DNA of 64,000 nt, taken from NCBI RefSeq assembly GCF_000803065.1, contig NZ_JSXI01000074.1:62001-126000 (forward strand), given 5' to 3'. This DNA comes from Sphingomonas sp. ERG5. GTDB lineage: Bacteria; Pseudomonadota; Alphaproteobacteria; Sphingomonadales; Sphingomonadaceae. Of this stretch, positions 1-8,060 are shown piece by piece; the stretch's first letter is position 1; each line of letters starts with the position of its first letter. A program made the translations under genes and the position numbers. The notes beneath the pieces are model-generated. The model did no database searches, was not told the origin of the DNA, and saw only the letters and a list, made by a program, of their open reading frames with translations.

Positions 1-867
1 TGGACCGCGTTCGTCGAGAATGAGAGCGATTCGGTCGACCGTATCCGCATCGAGATCGCTGAGATCAGCCAGGCGACCGGCATGTCGCTCGCTGAGTTCC
101 GCCGCATCGTCAACATGGTCCAGAAGGGCGAGCGCGAGGCGCGCATCGCCAAGAAGGAAATGGTCGAAGCGAATCTGCGCCTCGTGATCTCGATCGCGAA
201 GAAATACACCAATCGCGGGCTGCAGTTCCTGGATCTGATCCAGGAGGGCAATATCGGCCTGATGAAGGCGGTGGATAAGTTCGAATATCGCCGCGGCTAC
301 AAGTTCAGCACCTATGCGACCTGGTGGATTCGCCAGGCGATCACGCGGTCGATCGCCGATCAGGCGCGCACCATCCGTATTCCGGTGCACATGATCGAAA
401 CGATCAACAAGCTGGTGCGGACCAGCCGCCAGTTCCTCCACGAGCAGGGCCGCGAGCCCACGCCCGAGGAAATGGCCGAGCGCCTGTCGATGCCGCTCGA
501 AAAGGTCCGCAAGGTGATGAAGATCGCCAAGGAGCCGATCTCCCTCGAAACGCCGATCGGCGACGAGGAGGATTCGCATCTCGGCGATTTCATCGAAGAC
601 AAGAACGCGATCATTCCGGTCGATGCGGCGATCCAGGCCAATCTCAAGGAAACCGTCACGCGGGTTCTGGCCAGCCTGACCCCGCGCGAGGAACGCGTGC
701 TGCGCATGCGTTTCGGGATAGGCATGAACACCGATCACACTCTCGAAGAGGTGGGCCAGCAGTTCAGCGTGACGCGCGAGCGTATTCGCCAGATCGAAGC
801 CAAGGCGCTGCGCAAGCTCAAGCATCCGAGCCGCTCGCGCAAGATGCGCAGCTTCCTCGACCAGTAA
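1..867 (+). CDS. rpoD: RNA polymerase primary sigma factor RpoD, C-terminal part (5' end outside window)
   Basis: The frame is open from the first base, so this is the last 288 residues of a longer protein. It directs core RNA polymerase to housekeeping promoters. Seen: the region 2 block with DLIQEGNIGLMKAVDKFE and YKFSTYATWWIRQAITR (melting and -10 recognition), a region 3 stretch around EQGREPTPEEMAE, and a region 4.2 helix-turn-helix TLEEVGQQFSVTRERIRQIE that reads the -35 box. The ending RKMRSFLDQ is usual for alphaproteobacterial sigma-70. The strength of region 2 and the acidic segment GDEEDSHLGDFIED favour RpoD over the shorter RpoH. An internal ATG at 82 is not the start, since homology continues upstream to base 1. 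A strong hairpin follows the stop. Confidence 0.97.
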   Translation, partial: WTAFVENESDSVDRIRIEIAEISQATGMSLAEFRRIVNMVQKGEREARIAKKEMVEANLRLVISIAKKYTNRGLQFLDLIQEGNIGLMKAVDKFEYRRGYKFSTYATWWIRQAITRSIADQARTIRIPVHMIETINKLVRTSRQFLHEQGREPTPEEMAERLSMPLEKVRKVMKIAKEPISLETPIGDEEDSHLGDFIEDKNAIIPVDAAIQANLKETVTRVLASLTPREERVLRMRFGIGMNTDHTLEEVGQQFSVTRERIRQIEAKALRKLKHPSRSRKMRSFLDQ

Positions 868-879
868 GCGAGTCGCACC

Positions 880-911
880 GGCGTGCCTGTCCCTCCGGCG
901 ACAGGCACGCC
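880..911 (+). terminator. hairpin after rpoD
   Basis: Twelve-base perfect stem GGCGTGCCTGTC / GACAGGCACGCC with an 8-base loop, starting 13 bases after the rpoD stop codon. There is no T-run behind it, as is common for terminators in high-GC alphaproteobacteria. Position and stem strength suggest the rpoD transcription terminator. Confidence 0.7.
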
Positions 912-1076
912 CGCTGCCGCCTGATCGCCGCGACGAAGAGCCGCGCGGTGAACATGTGCCGCCATGAGCGGTGATGTCGATGAACCAGCCGAAGCGGTGA
1001 TGATGCTGGCGACCCTGTCGCCTAACCCAGCCCTTTCGCCTGAACGCTCCGTGGCGCGCCCGGCGATGTGGTGAGC

Positions 1077-1107
1077 CCCGGCGGAAGGGGACCATTCTTC
1101 CGCCGGG
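1077..1107. repeat. inverted repeat (10-bp arms)
   Basis: CCCGGCGGAA at 1077-1086 pairs perfectly with TTCCGCCGGG at 1098-1107, loop 11 bases. The same word returns at 1144-1157 (TTTTCCGCCGGGA), which pairs imperfectly with TCCCGACGGAAAA at 1173-1185. Two similar hairpins in a row suggest a duplicated palindromic unit. Confidence 0.55.
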
Positions 1108-1291
1108 ACCTGGCCCGCCTCCGGAGGGTGGAGAACGTGCCGTCTTTTCCGCCGGGAGCGCGGGACCTGCTATCCCGACGGAAAACTCTAAAACTGGGTG
1201 GAGATATTTGGCGTGTCCCGCTTTCCCCTTGCCGTAACTCAGGTTTTAGCGATGCGTATTTACCATTGCGCCACCAAATGGACCCACCGAA

Positions 1292-1330
1292 TCCCGTGAT
1301 TCATGCCCATTCGGCATTGGAATCACGGGA
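1292..1330. repeat. long hairpin inside a second closing stem
   Basis: TCCCGTGATTC (1292-1302) pairs perfectly with GAATCACGGGA (1320-1330). The stem continues inward through ATGCC/GGCAT with a two-base bulge, leaving a 5-base loop. An outer pair GTAACTCA (1234-1241) / TGAGTTAC (1340-1347) could close the whole unit. It ends about 120 bases before the PAS gene, so a leader RNA structure or protein-binding site is possible. Confidence 0.6.
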
Positions 1331-1470
1331 AATTTACCGTGAGTTACATCCGTTTCGGAGGTGTTGCCCGGTAACCACGTAAAATCTGCAACCGGTTCGG
1401 ATGCGTTGCCTTGCAGTGGGGGGCAAAAAGGGCGCCTCTTCCTATTCCCAACAAAGGGAGCAACCGTGAT

Positions 1471-2379
1471 ATGACCGCACCAGCTCAAGTCATTCCGCTC
1501 GATCCGCCCCGCGACCACATCGTTACGGCATCGGATCTCGTGCGTCACTTTGGTGTCTGGCAGGAGCGCGCGATACGCTCGCCGGTCTATATCCTGCATC
1601 GCGGACGCCCGCGGCTGATCCTGACGTCGATCGATGTGATGGATGCACTGTGCGCACCGCATGCCGTGGGCGCGGGCGGCAACGATATGGGCAGCACCGC
1701 ATTGCTCGATTCGGTGGATGACATGGTCATCCTCGCCGACCAGGATTTGCGTGTGACCGCCGCAAGCCGATCCGCGCGCAGTTATTTCGGCACCGCAGTG
1801 GACCCTGGCCACCCGATCGACGCGGTCGGCCCCGATGCCGCGCGTCAGTTTCTGGCCGAGGCCATCCACCGTGTGGCGGCATCCGGGCTCGCCGAAACGC
1901 TCGACCTGCCCTCGATCCGCTATCACAATCGCAGCCTGGCGATTGCGATCCAACCGCACCCCGGTGGCGTGGCGCTGTTCGTTCACGATGTCACCATCGC
2001 CAGCGATCTGCGCGAAGCCGAGGCCGAGCGCCACGCGACCAGCGAGACGATCGCCGTCATCCCCGGCATTGCCAGCGCGCGAATCAATCTGCGCGGCTAT
2101 CTCGATCGCCCCGACGCACCGCTTGCCCGGCTTTCCGGCCTGTCGATCGATGCCTTGTCGAGCGTCCGTTTCGTCACCTTGCTCGACATCGCGTCACGCG
2201 TCGGGGTGGCGGAAGCGGTCGAGGCGGTCATTGCCGGCGGACCATCCAGGTCAATCGCCGCCACCTTGCTGGTCAACCGGGGAGAGCCCACACCGGTGCA
2301 GATCGGCCTGGCCGCGCTGCGGCGTGGTGCGGCGATCGAGGCGGTGTCGGCGATGATCGTTTCGCGCCTGTCTGGTTGA
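1471..2379 (+). CDS. PAS-domain protein with antitoxin-like N-terminus
   Basis: 302 residues. The first 60 (ASDLVRHFGVWQERAI, then YILHRGRPRLILTSIDVMDA) look like the Phd/YefM antitoxin fold, a DNA-binding or dimerisation unit. Residues about 75-185 (DSVDDMVILADQDLRVTAAS) form a PAS-type sensor domain. The rest has no recognised domain. No kinase or cyclase output domain is visible, so it may act as a one-component regulator; that is inference. Start chosen at ATG 1471 because AAAGGGAG lies about 11 bases upstream; the longer frame from 1411 has no ribosome site. The preceding leader is highly structured. Confidence 0.8.
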   Translation: MTAPAQVIPLDPPRDHIVTASDLVRHFGVWQERAIRSPVYILHRGRPRLILTSIDVMDALCAPHAVGAGGNDMGSTALLDSVDDMVILADQDLRVTAASRSARSYFGTAVDPGHPIDAVGPDAARQFLAEAIHRVAASGLAETLDLPSIRYHNRSLAIAIQPHPGGVALFVHDVTIASDLREAEAERHATSETIAVIPGIASARINLRGYLDRPDAPLARLSGLSIDALSSVRFVTLLDIASRVGVAEAVEAVIAGGPSRSIAATLLVNRGEPTPVQIGLAALRRGAAIEAVSAMIVSRLSG

Positions 2380-2494
2380 GACAGGATTAATCGCCAGTAC
2401 ACCAGGTCTTTACGTGCTTCGGTATATCCCCTGACCCGACAGAGAAGCTCGAGCCGGTATCCTCCGGCTTGCGCAGGAAAATCTTCGGGGAATC

Positions 2495-3160
2495 ATGGCA
2501 TTCGATTCGGCACATAGCGTAAGACGGGACAGTGGCTGGGGCATCATCGCTTCGCTCGCTGATGCCGATGGCAGCGCAACGCACCCGATGCCGCGAACGC
2601 TTGGCAATCGCCATGTCGCGGTGCGCGATTTCGCGGATTGCGTTCACACCCTTTGCGCTTTGCATGGCAGTCATCCCGGCGTGATCGATCTTGCCGCGGC
2701 CCGCAACGTACAGCCGCTGGCGCAGGACTGGCTCGCCGAGGCGGCCGAAGGCTTTGCCGTCGAGCGCTCCTATCTCGCGACGCTGACCGCCGCGGCAGGC
2801 CCCCTGCCCTCCACGCCGGGCCAGGCCGAATCGGAGGCCGCGGTTATCGGCCAGCGCCATGCACTGGAAATGCTCGCCCAGTCCGACCGCGCGGGATGCG
2901 CGACGGGCGCGGCGATCGCGCTGGTGCTCGACTGGACGACGATTCGGCTGACGCTGGATGCCGCCGCCAATCGCTTTGGCGTCACGCCGCCGGCATCGGC
3001 ACTGCCGATCGAAGCGGAAATCGCCACGGTTGCCGCCTCGCTTGGCGATACGCCCGGCGTCGAGCGCGCCATGGCATTCGGCGCACAACAGCTGCTGGCA
3101 CAGCATCGCGGCCTGTGGGATTTGCTCGAAGCCCGGGCAAGCGCGCGCAACCATCTCTGA
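2495..3160 (+). CDS. conserved hypothetical protein
   Basis: 221 residues, soluble, no signal peptide or membrane segment, rich in alanine. No family motif recognised. Codon bias and third-position GC match neighbouring real genes, and CGGGGA precedes the ATG. It lies between the PAS protein and the MoxR ATPase on the same strand, with 115 and 80 bases of spacing. I recall similar uncharacterised proteins near MoxR genes in sphingomonads but cannot verify that here. Function unknown. Confidence 0.7.
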   Translation: MAFDSAHSVRRDSGWGIIASLADADGSATHPMPRTLGNRHVAVRDFADCVHTLCALHGSHPGVIDLAAARNVQPLAQDWLAEAAEGFAVERSYLATLTAAAGPLPSTPGQAESEAAVIGQRHALEMLAQSDRAGCATGAAIALVLDWTTIRLTLDAAANRFGVTPPASALPIEAEIATVAASLGDTPGVERAMAFGAQQLLAQHRGLWDLLEARASARNHL

Positions 3161-3240
3161 GTCTTGAATCGCGCGCTTGCGCGGTGACACTTATTCCCTC
3201 TATCGCCAAACCCGGTATTCAAATGAAACGGGATTGCGGT

Positions 3241-4095
3241 ATGAAGCGCTTCGAGGGCACCCAGAGTTATGTCGCGACCGACGACCTGAAGGTCGCAGTC
3301 AATGCCGCCGTGACCTTGCGCCGCCCATTGCTGGTCAAGGGCGAGCCCGGCACCGGCAAGACCGTCCTCGCTTATGAAGTCGCCAAGGCAATCGATGCCG
3401 AGCTGATCGAGTGGAACATCAAATCCACCACCAAGGCGCAGCAAGGCCTGTATGAATATGATGCGGTCGCTCGCTTGCGCGACGGCCAGCTGGGCGACGA
3501 GCGCGTCCATGACATTTCCAACTATATCCGCCGCGGCAAGCTGTGGGAGGCGTTTACGCGCCCCAAACCGCCGGTGCTGCTGATCGACGAGATAGACAAG
3601 GCGGACATCGAATTCCCCAACGACCTGTTGCAGGAACTCGATCGCATGGAATTCCATGTCTACGAGACCAAGGAGACGGTGAAGGCGGCGGAGCGCCCGA
3701 TCGTCGTGATCACCTCGAACAATGAAAAGGAACTGCCCGACGCATTCCTGCGCCGGTGCTTCTTCCATTACATCAAATTCCCCGACCGCGACACGATGCA
3801 GGCGATCATTGATGTCCATTTCCCCGGCATCCAGAAGATCCTGGTCAACAAGGCGATGGATATCTTCTACGACGTGCGCGACGTACCGGGCCTGAAGAAG
3901 AAGCCGAGCACCAGCGAATTACTCGACTGGCTCAAACTGCTGCTGCACGAGGACATGCCGCTCGACGTGCTGCAGAATCGCGACCCGACCAAGGCGATAC
4001 CGCCGCTGCACGGTGCGCTGCTCAAGAACGAACAGGATGTGATGCTGTTCGAACGGCTCGCCTTCATGGCGAAGCGGCAGCAGAACAAGGGCTGA
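3241..4095 (+). CDS. MoxR family AAA+ ATPase
   Basis: 284 residues. Walker A GEPGTGKT at 34-41, Walker B LLIDEIDK near 117, sensor 1 VITSNNEKELPDAF and arginine-finger region RRCFFHY. MoxR ATPases act as chaperones with a VWA partner; that partner is at 6268-7446. Start at ATG 3241 gives the usual MKRFEGT N-terminus; an in-frame ATG at 3223 would add six residues and neither has a strong ribosome site. Three unrelated small genes separate it from its VWA partner. Confidence 0.92.
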   Translation: MKRFEGTQSYVATDDLKVAVNAAVTLRRPLLVKGEPGTGKTVLAYEVAKAIDAELIEWNIKSTTKAQQGLYEYDAVARLRDGQLGDERVHDISNYIRRGKLWEAFTRPKPPVLLIDEIDKADIEFPNDLLQELDRMEFHVYETKETVKAAERPIVVITSNNEKELPDAFLRRCFFHYIKFPDRDTMQAIIDVHFPGIQKILVNKAMDIFYDVRDVPGLKKKPSTSELLDWLKLLLHEDMPLDVLQNRDPTKAIPPLHGALLKNEQDVMLFERLAFMAKRQQNKG

Positions 4096-4283
4096 TACGG
4101 CATGCTGATGCAGGCGATGCATCGGGGCCTGCCCTGAGCGGTCCCGGGTCCGGCGCCACCCGTTTCGCCCGGGTCCGTGCCCGGCTTGAGGCAGCGCAAC
4201 CGACGCGGGGCTGGAGCGCGGCGCTTTACGAATTTCTGCTGTTCGGATTCAAGCAAGGCTGGGCGTGCCTGTTCGGCGCGCTC

Positions 4284-4991
4284 ATGCTCGGCATGCTGTT
4301 CGCGACCCATTTCTTCTATCCTGTGAATGCGCCGATCGCACGCTATGATGTGCTGACAATCGGGGCGATCCTGATCCAGGTTGCGATGCTGGCTTTCCGC
4401 CTGGAGAGCCTGCGCGAGGCGAAGGTTATCCTCGCCTTTCACCTCGTCGGCACCGTGATGGAGCTCTTCAAGACGGCGCACGGATCCTGGGTCTATCCCG
4501 AGCCGAGCCTGCTTCGCATCGGCGGCGTGCCGCTCTTTTCGGGGTTCATGTATGCGGCGGTCGGCAGTTACATAGCGCGAGTCTGGCGCATTTTTGATTT
4601 TCGCTATGATCATTTTCCACCGCGCTGGATGGCGGTCAGCCTGGCCAGCGCGATCTACATCAATTTCTTCGCGCATCACTGGCTGCCGGACGCACGTCTG
4701 TTGCTCTTCGCGATAACCGCGATGCTGTTCTGGCGCACGCAGGTGTGGTTCACACCCTTTCGCAAGGCACGATCGATGCCCTTGTTGCTTGGCTGGTTCC
4801 TGGTCGCCCTGTTCATCTGGTTCGCCGAGAATATCGGCACCTATACCCGCGCCTGGGTCTATCCCTCGCAAGGCGCGACATGGTCGATCGTCTCGCCGCA
4901 GAAGCTGGGCGCCTGGTACCTGCTGATGATCATCTCATTCGTGCTGGTGTCGCTGCTGCATCGGCCGGAAAAGCCGTCCGATCCGGTGTGA
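4284..4991 (+). CDS. DUF817 family membrane protein (N-terminus uncertain)
   Basis: At least 235 residues with about seven hydrophobic segments. Words such as FGFKQGWACLFGALML (just before ATG 4284), HGSWVYPEP and WFAENIGTYTRAWVYP fit DUF817 integral membrane proteins, whose function is not known. Family-like sequence begins upstream, and this frame is open back past 4134, but no ATG, GTG or TTG occurs in it between the moxR stop and 4284. An ATG at 4117 in another frame would read into the gene if the G4 run at 4124-4127 were one base longer. Either a CTG start (4134) or a base missing from the sequence is likely, and the true protein is about 50 residues longer. Confidence 0.8.
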   Translation: MLGMLFATHFFYPVNAPIARYDVLTIGAILIQVAMLAFRLESLREAKVILAFHLVGTVMELFKTAHGSWVYPEPSLLRIGGVPLFSGFMYAAVGSYIARVWRIFDFRYDHFPPRWMAVSLASAIYINFFAHHWLPDARLLLFAITAMLFWRTQVWFTPFRKARSMPLLLGWFLVALFIWFAENIGTYTRAWVYPSQGATWSIVSPQKLGAWYLLMIISFVLVSLLHRPEKPSDPV

Positions 4992-5174
4992 TCGGCCTTG
5001 GGATTGATCCAACGGCCACGGATCGAACAAGGGGTAGCGGTTCGGATCAACTGCCTTTTGTCGCTGCGCGCTTCAGCGGCATGAAGATGACGCTCGCCCG
5101 CGATATGATTGCCGCACTGGACGTTCGACCTATGCGGAACCCCTGATCAACGCACTGATCATGGGAGTTTCGTC

Positions 5175-5465
5175 ATGCGGTTCCTGCTCATACCATTGGT
5201 CGCGTTGGCCGGCGTTGCCCTTGCCGTGCCCGCCATGGCGCAACAGGCGGGCAGCGATGCGGCGAGCAAAACGGCGACGCCGAAGAAGATGTGCCGCCCG
5301 ATCGTCGGAACCGGGACGATCCTGCCACGCACCTTTTGCCTCACCAAGGCCGAATGGGCTGAAATGGCCGCGCGGAACGAGCGGGATTCCGAAACGGTGC
5401 GACAGCGAAAGTTCAACAGCATCGAGAAGTTCGACCGCCGCAACGGCTTTCCGCCTAATCCATAA
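5175..5465 (+). CDS. small exported protein
   Basis: 96 residues. The first 23 form a clear Sec signal peptide ending AVPAMAQ, so the mature protein is periplasmic, about 73 residues. It has two cysteines (MCRPIVGTG and RTFCLTK) that could form a disulfide, and a charged C-terminus. No domain recognised. The ATG at 5175 has GGGAG seven bases upstream, which decides against the earlier in-frame start at 5109. Confidence 0.75.
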   Translation: MRFLLIPLVALAGVALAVPAMAQQAGSDAASKTATPKKMCRPIVGTGTILPRTFCLTKAEWAEMAARNERDSETVRQRKFNSIEKFDRRNGFPPNP

Positions 5466-5586
5466 GCGAGATTGCCCAGCGGCCCTAGCTCGCGCCGCCC
5501 CGGATCCGAGCGAAGTCCGACGTCGCGCAGTTCGCCGCCGCAACAGGGTAAACTGGACCTAAACCAAGCCCTCCAACGCTTTCGCC

Positions 5587-6189
5587 ATGGAAAACCGGCA
5601 AATATTTGCCGCTATGGTCCGCGTATCTTCCCATTTTCTGTGGCTCGCCGTTGCGGTTTCGACTGCGGGCGCCCCTGCCTACGCCGCATCGCTGCTCGAC
5701 TATGTCGGGGAATGCGTGCCCTTCGCCCGCGCCGCGTCGGGCATTCAGATCTATGGCGACGCCTGGACCTGGTGGGACGGCGCCGAGGGCAAATATCGCC
5801 GAGGCGATACGCCGAGGACCGGCTCGGTCATCGTGTTCCGCAAATCGGCGCGGCTGCGTCTCGGCCATGTCGCGGTGATCAGCCGCGTCGTCACCCCCCG
5901 CGTCGTCATGGTCACCCATGCCAATTGGTCGCGCCAGAATGGCGAGCGCGGCCATGCCGAACAGGATGTGACGCTGACCGACGTCTCACCGGACAATGAC
6001 TGGAGCGAAGTGAGAGTGTGGTATCGCGACATGGATGGCCTGGGGAGCACCATCTATCCGGTCTATGGCTTCATCTACGGCGCGCCGGACAAGTCATTGG
6101 GCAGGGCCGTGGCCAAAGCGCATGCCGCGCCGGAACTCACCGGCGATGATCCCGACGATGTCGGCGCACTGATCGACGCCTATCGCTGA
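5587..6189 (+). CDS. exported CHAP-domain amidase/peptidase
   Basis: 200 residues. The start carries an export signal (hydrophobic segment to about residue 33, cleavage likely after PAYAA). The rest is a CHAP domain: catalytic cysteine in GECVPFAR, histidine in LGHVAVI, and an asparagine in THANW. CHAP proteins cut peptide stems or cross-bridges of peptidoglycan. No cell-wall binding domain. Start may be ATG 5587 or ATG 5614 (a more typical signal peptide); neither has a strong ribosome site. It lies between MoxR and VWA genes without an evident shared role. Confidence 0.85.
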   Translation: MENRQIFAAMVRVSSHFLWLAVAVSTAGAPAYAASLLDYVGECVPFARAASGIQIYGDAWTWWDGAEGKYRRGDTPRTGSVIVFRKSARLRLGHVAVISRVVTPRVVMVTHANWSRQNGERGHAEQDVTLTDVSPDNDWSEVRVWYRDMDGLGSTIYPVYGFIYGAPDKSLGRAVAKAHAAPELTGDDPDDVGALIDAYR

Positions 6190-6267
6190 CACAATATCCC
6201 GCCACAATCGTGGCCGGCAAATGCTCGCCATTTGATATTGTGCTCGTCATTGTGCCATGCAGGCATA

Positions 6268-7446
6268 ATGTTCCTGAACTTCCTCGACGAGCTCCGCGCC
6301 GCCGGCATCCCCGCCAGCATGAAGGAGCATCTCCTGCTGCTCGAGGCGCTCGACGCGGACGTGATCGACCGTACGCCGGAGGATTTCTATTATCTCTCAC
6401 GCGCCGTGTACGTGAAGGACGAAGGCCTGCTCGATCGCTTCGATCAGGTTTTCTCCAAGGTGTTCAAGGGCATCGCCACGACGTTCGGCCAGGCGCCGAC
6501 CGATATTCCCGCTGATTGGCTCAAGGCCGTCGCGGAGAAATATCTCAGCCCCGAGGAAATGGAGGCGATCAAGTCGCTCGGTTCCTGGGACGAGATCATG
6601 GAGACGCTCAAGAAACGGCTCGAGGAGCAGCAGGGCCGGCATCAGGGCGGCAATAAATGGGTCGGGACGGGTGGCACCTCACCCTATGGCAATAGCGGCT
6701 ATAACCCCGAGGGCGTGCGCATCGGCGGCGAGAGCAAGCACAAGCGCGCGCTGAAAGTATGGGACCAGCGCGACTTCAAGAATCTCGACAACACGCGCGA
6801 ACTCGGCACACGCAACATCAAGATCGCGCTGCGTCGCCTGCGCAAGTTCGCGCGCGAAGGCGCCGCCGACGAACTCGATATCGACGCGACGATCGACGGC
6901 ACCGCACGCCAGGGCTGGCTTGACGTGGTGATGCGCGCCGAACGCCGCAATGCGGTCAAATTGCTGCTGTTCCTCGATGTCGGCGGATCGATGGATCCCT
7001 GGGTGAAGCTGTGCGAGGAACTCTTCTCGGCCGCCACGACCGAATTCAAGAATCTCGAATTCTTCTACTTCCACAATTGCCCGTACGAAGGCGTGTGGAA
7101 GGACAATAAGCGCCGCTTCACCGAGCGCACGCCGATGTGGGACGTGCTGCACAAATTCGGCCATGACTATAAGCTCGTCTTTGTCGGCGACGCATCGATG
7201 AGCCTGTACGAGATCACCCATCCCGGGGGTTCGGTCGAGCATTTCAACGAGGAATCGGGCGCGGTGTGGATGCATCGCATGACCACCACCTACCCGGCCG
7301 CGGTGTGGCTCAATCCAATCCCGGAACAGCAATGGGGCTATTCGCAAAGCGTGCGCATCATCCGGGAGTTGATGAACGACCGCATGTATCCACTGACGCT
7401 GGCCGGGCTGGACGACGGGATGCGCGAGCTGACGCGGAAGCGATAG
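6268..7446 (+). CDS. CoxE-like VWA-domain protein, partner of MoxR
   Basis: 392 residues. The N-terminal half is helical and charged. The C-terminal half is a von Willebrand A domain with metal site LDVGGSMDPW near residue 237 (a DxGxS version of the usual DxSxS), and FFYFHNCPYEGVW typical of the CoxE group. Family members work with MoxR ATPases in maturing enzymes or complexes; the ATPase is at 3241-4095. Start at ATG 6268 is the conserved MFLNFLDEL; the upstream ATG at 6232 adds an unlikely stretch. Confidence 0.9.
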   Translation: MFLNFLDELRAAGIPASMKEHLLLLEALDADVIDRTPEDFYYLSRAVYVKDEGLLDRFDQVFSKVFKGIATTFGQAPTDIPADWLKAVAEKYLSPEEMEAIKSLGSWDEIMETLKKRLEEQQGRHQGGNKWVGTGGTSPYGNSGYNPEGVRIGGESKHKRALKVWDQRDFKNLDNTRELGTRNIKIALRRLRKFAREGAADELDIDATIDGTARQGWLDVVMRAERRNAVKLLLFLDVGGSMDPWVKLCEELFSAATTEFKNLEFFYFHNCPYEGVWKDNKRRFTERTPMWDVLHKFGHDYKLVFVGDASMSLYEITHPGGSVEHFNEESGAVWMHRMTTTYPAAVWLNPIPEQQWGYSQSVRIIRELMNDRMYPLTLAGLDDGMRELTRKR

Positions 7447-7458
7447 GTCAGGACAACG

Positions 7459-7758
7459 ATGCGCTGGCTCGACAAGCTGCTGGGCAAGAAGCCGGAAATA
7501 CGCGGATCGGACGAGCCGCTTGTGCCGCATCCCATCCCGGCACTGGTGACGATTCTGCATCGCCTCGAGCAGGACAAAGGCACGCCTCTCACCGAAGCCG
7601 AAGTGGTCAGTGCTCGAGATCAGGCCGTGTGTATAATGCTGCCGGTTTCAAAGGCGGCACAACTGGCCGAAAAACGCGGCTATGATGATGTCGATTTGGA
7701 GAATGTCTGGGAAAGCTGGTGCCAATATCGCACGCAAATCACCACCGACGGAGAATGA
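7459..7758 (+). CDS. hypothetical protein
   Basis: 99 residues, acidic, soluble, no recognised domain. AGGTCAGGA lies six bases before the ATG and only 12 bases separate it from the VWA gene, so it is probably co-transcribed. Codon use resembles neighbouring genes, but the last third is less GC-rich. Convergent with the small gene at 7799. Confidence 0.65.
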   Translation: MRWLDKLLGKKPEIRGSDEPLVPHPIPALVTILHRLEQDKGTPLTEAEVVSARDQAVCIMLPVSKAAQLAEKRGYDDVDLENVWESWCQYRTQITTDGE

Positions 7759-7798
7759 CCGTCTGTGCTGTCTGTAAATGAAACCAATCAACGCCAGA

Positions 7799-7942
7799 TC
7801 AGGCGTTCAACGCCTCGAGCTTGGCTTGAAACATCTGCGCCAGCGCCAGCCTTCGATTGCGTGCTTCAATGGTCACCGCCGTCCGCGCCGCGGCATGTTC
7901 CTGCATTGCCCGCCGCGCATAATAATGAAGATTGGATTCCAT
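7799..7942 (-). CDS. small cytoplasmic protein
   Basis: 47 residues, one arginine- and alanine-rich helix (MESNLHYYARRAMQEHAAAR). The ATG at 7942 is preceded by GGGGACG seven bases away. I recall similar short proteins in other sphingomonads. A longer in-frame extension to 8185 has shadow-like composition and is rejected. The upstream region (7943-8060) is unusually AT-rich and carries TATAAT-like words near 8005-8011, plausible as its promoter. Function unknown. Confidence 0.6.
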   Translation of the reverse strand: MESNLHYYARRAMQEHAAARTAVTIEARNRRLALAQMFQAKLEALNA

Positions 7943-8060
7943 CGAAATTCGTCCCCGCAAACGACTTCCCTGTCGCCAGCGTAATGCTACAGATGTATTA
8001 CCAATTATAATATTTTGGGCCGGAATGTCGTGAATCCACGCCGAATGGTTGTGGGCCAGG

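Larger units (their letters stand above)
912..1470. other. gene-free stretch rich in inverted repeats
   Basis: No convincing gene lies between the rpoD hairpin and the PAS protein. Small frames here lack a ribosome site and have shadow-like composition. The stretch holds three hairpins (1077-1107, 1144-1185, 1292-1330) and a long-range pair GTAACTCA (1234-1241) / TGAGTTAC (1340-1347) enclosing the last hairpin. It may be the 5' leader of the PAS gene or a structured RNA, but no known RNA family was recognised. Confidence 0.5.

Noticed and set aside
1068..1382. 104-codon plus-strand frame between rpoD and the PAS gene
   Set aside because: It runs through three hairpins, lacks a ribosome site and has shadow-like composition.
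4745..5146. 133-codon plus-strand frame over the end of the DUF817 gene
   Set aside because: Out of frame with the membrane protein and without a signal or motif.
8000..8015. TATAAT-like words as a defined promoter of the 47-residue gene
   Set aside because: No matching -35 at proper spacing on either strand; mentioned only as an AT-rich patch.
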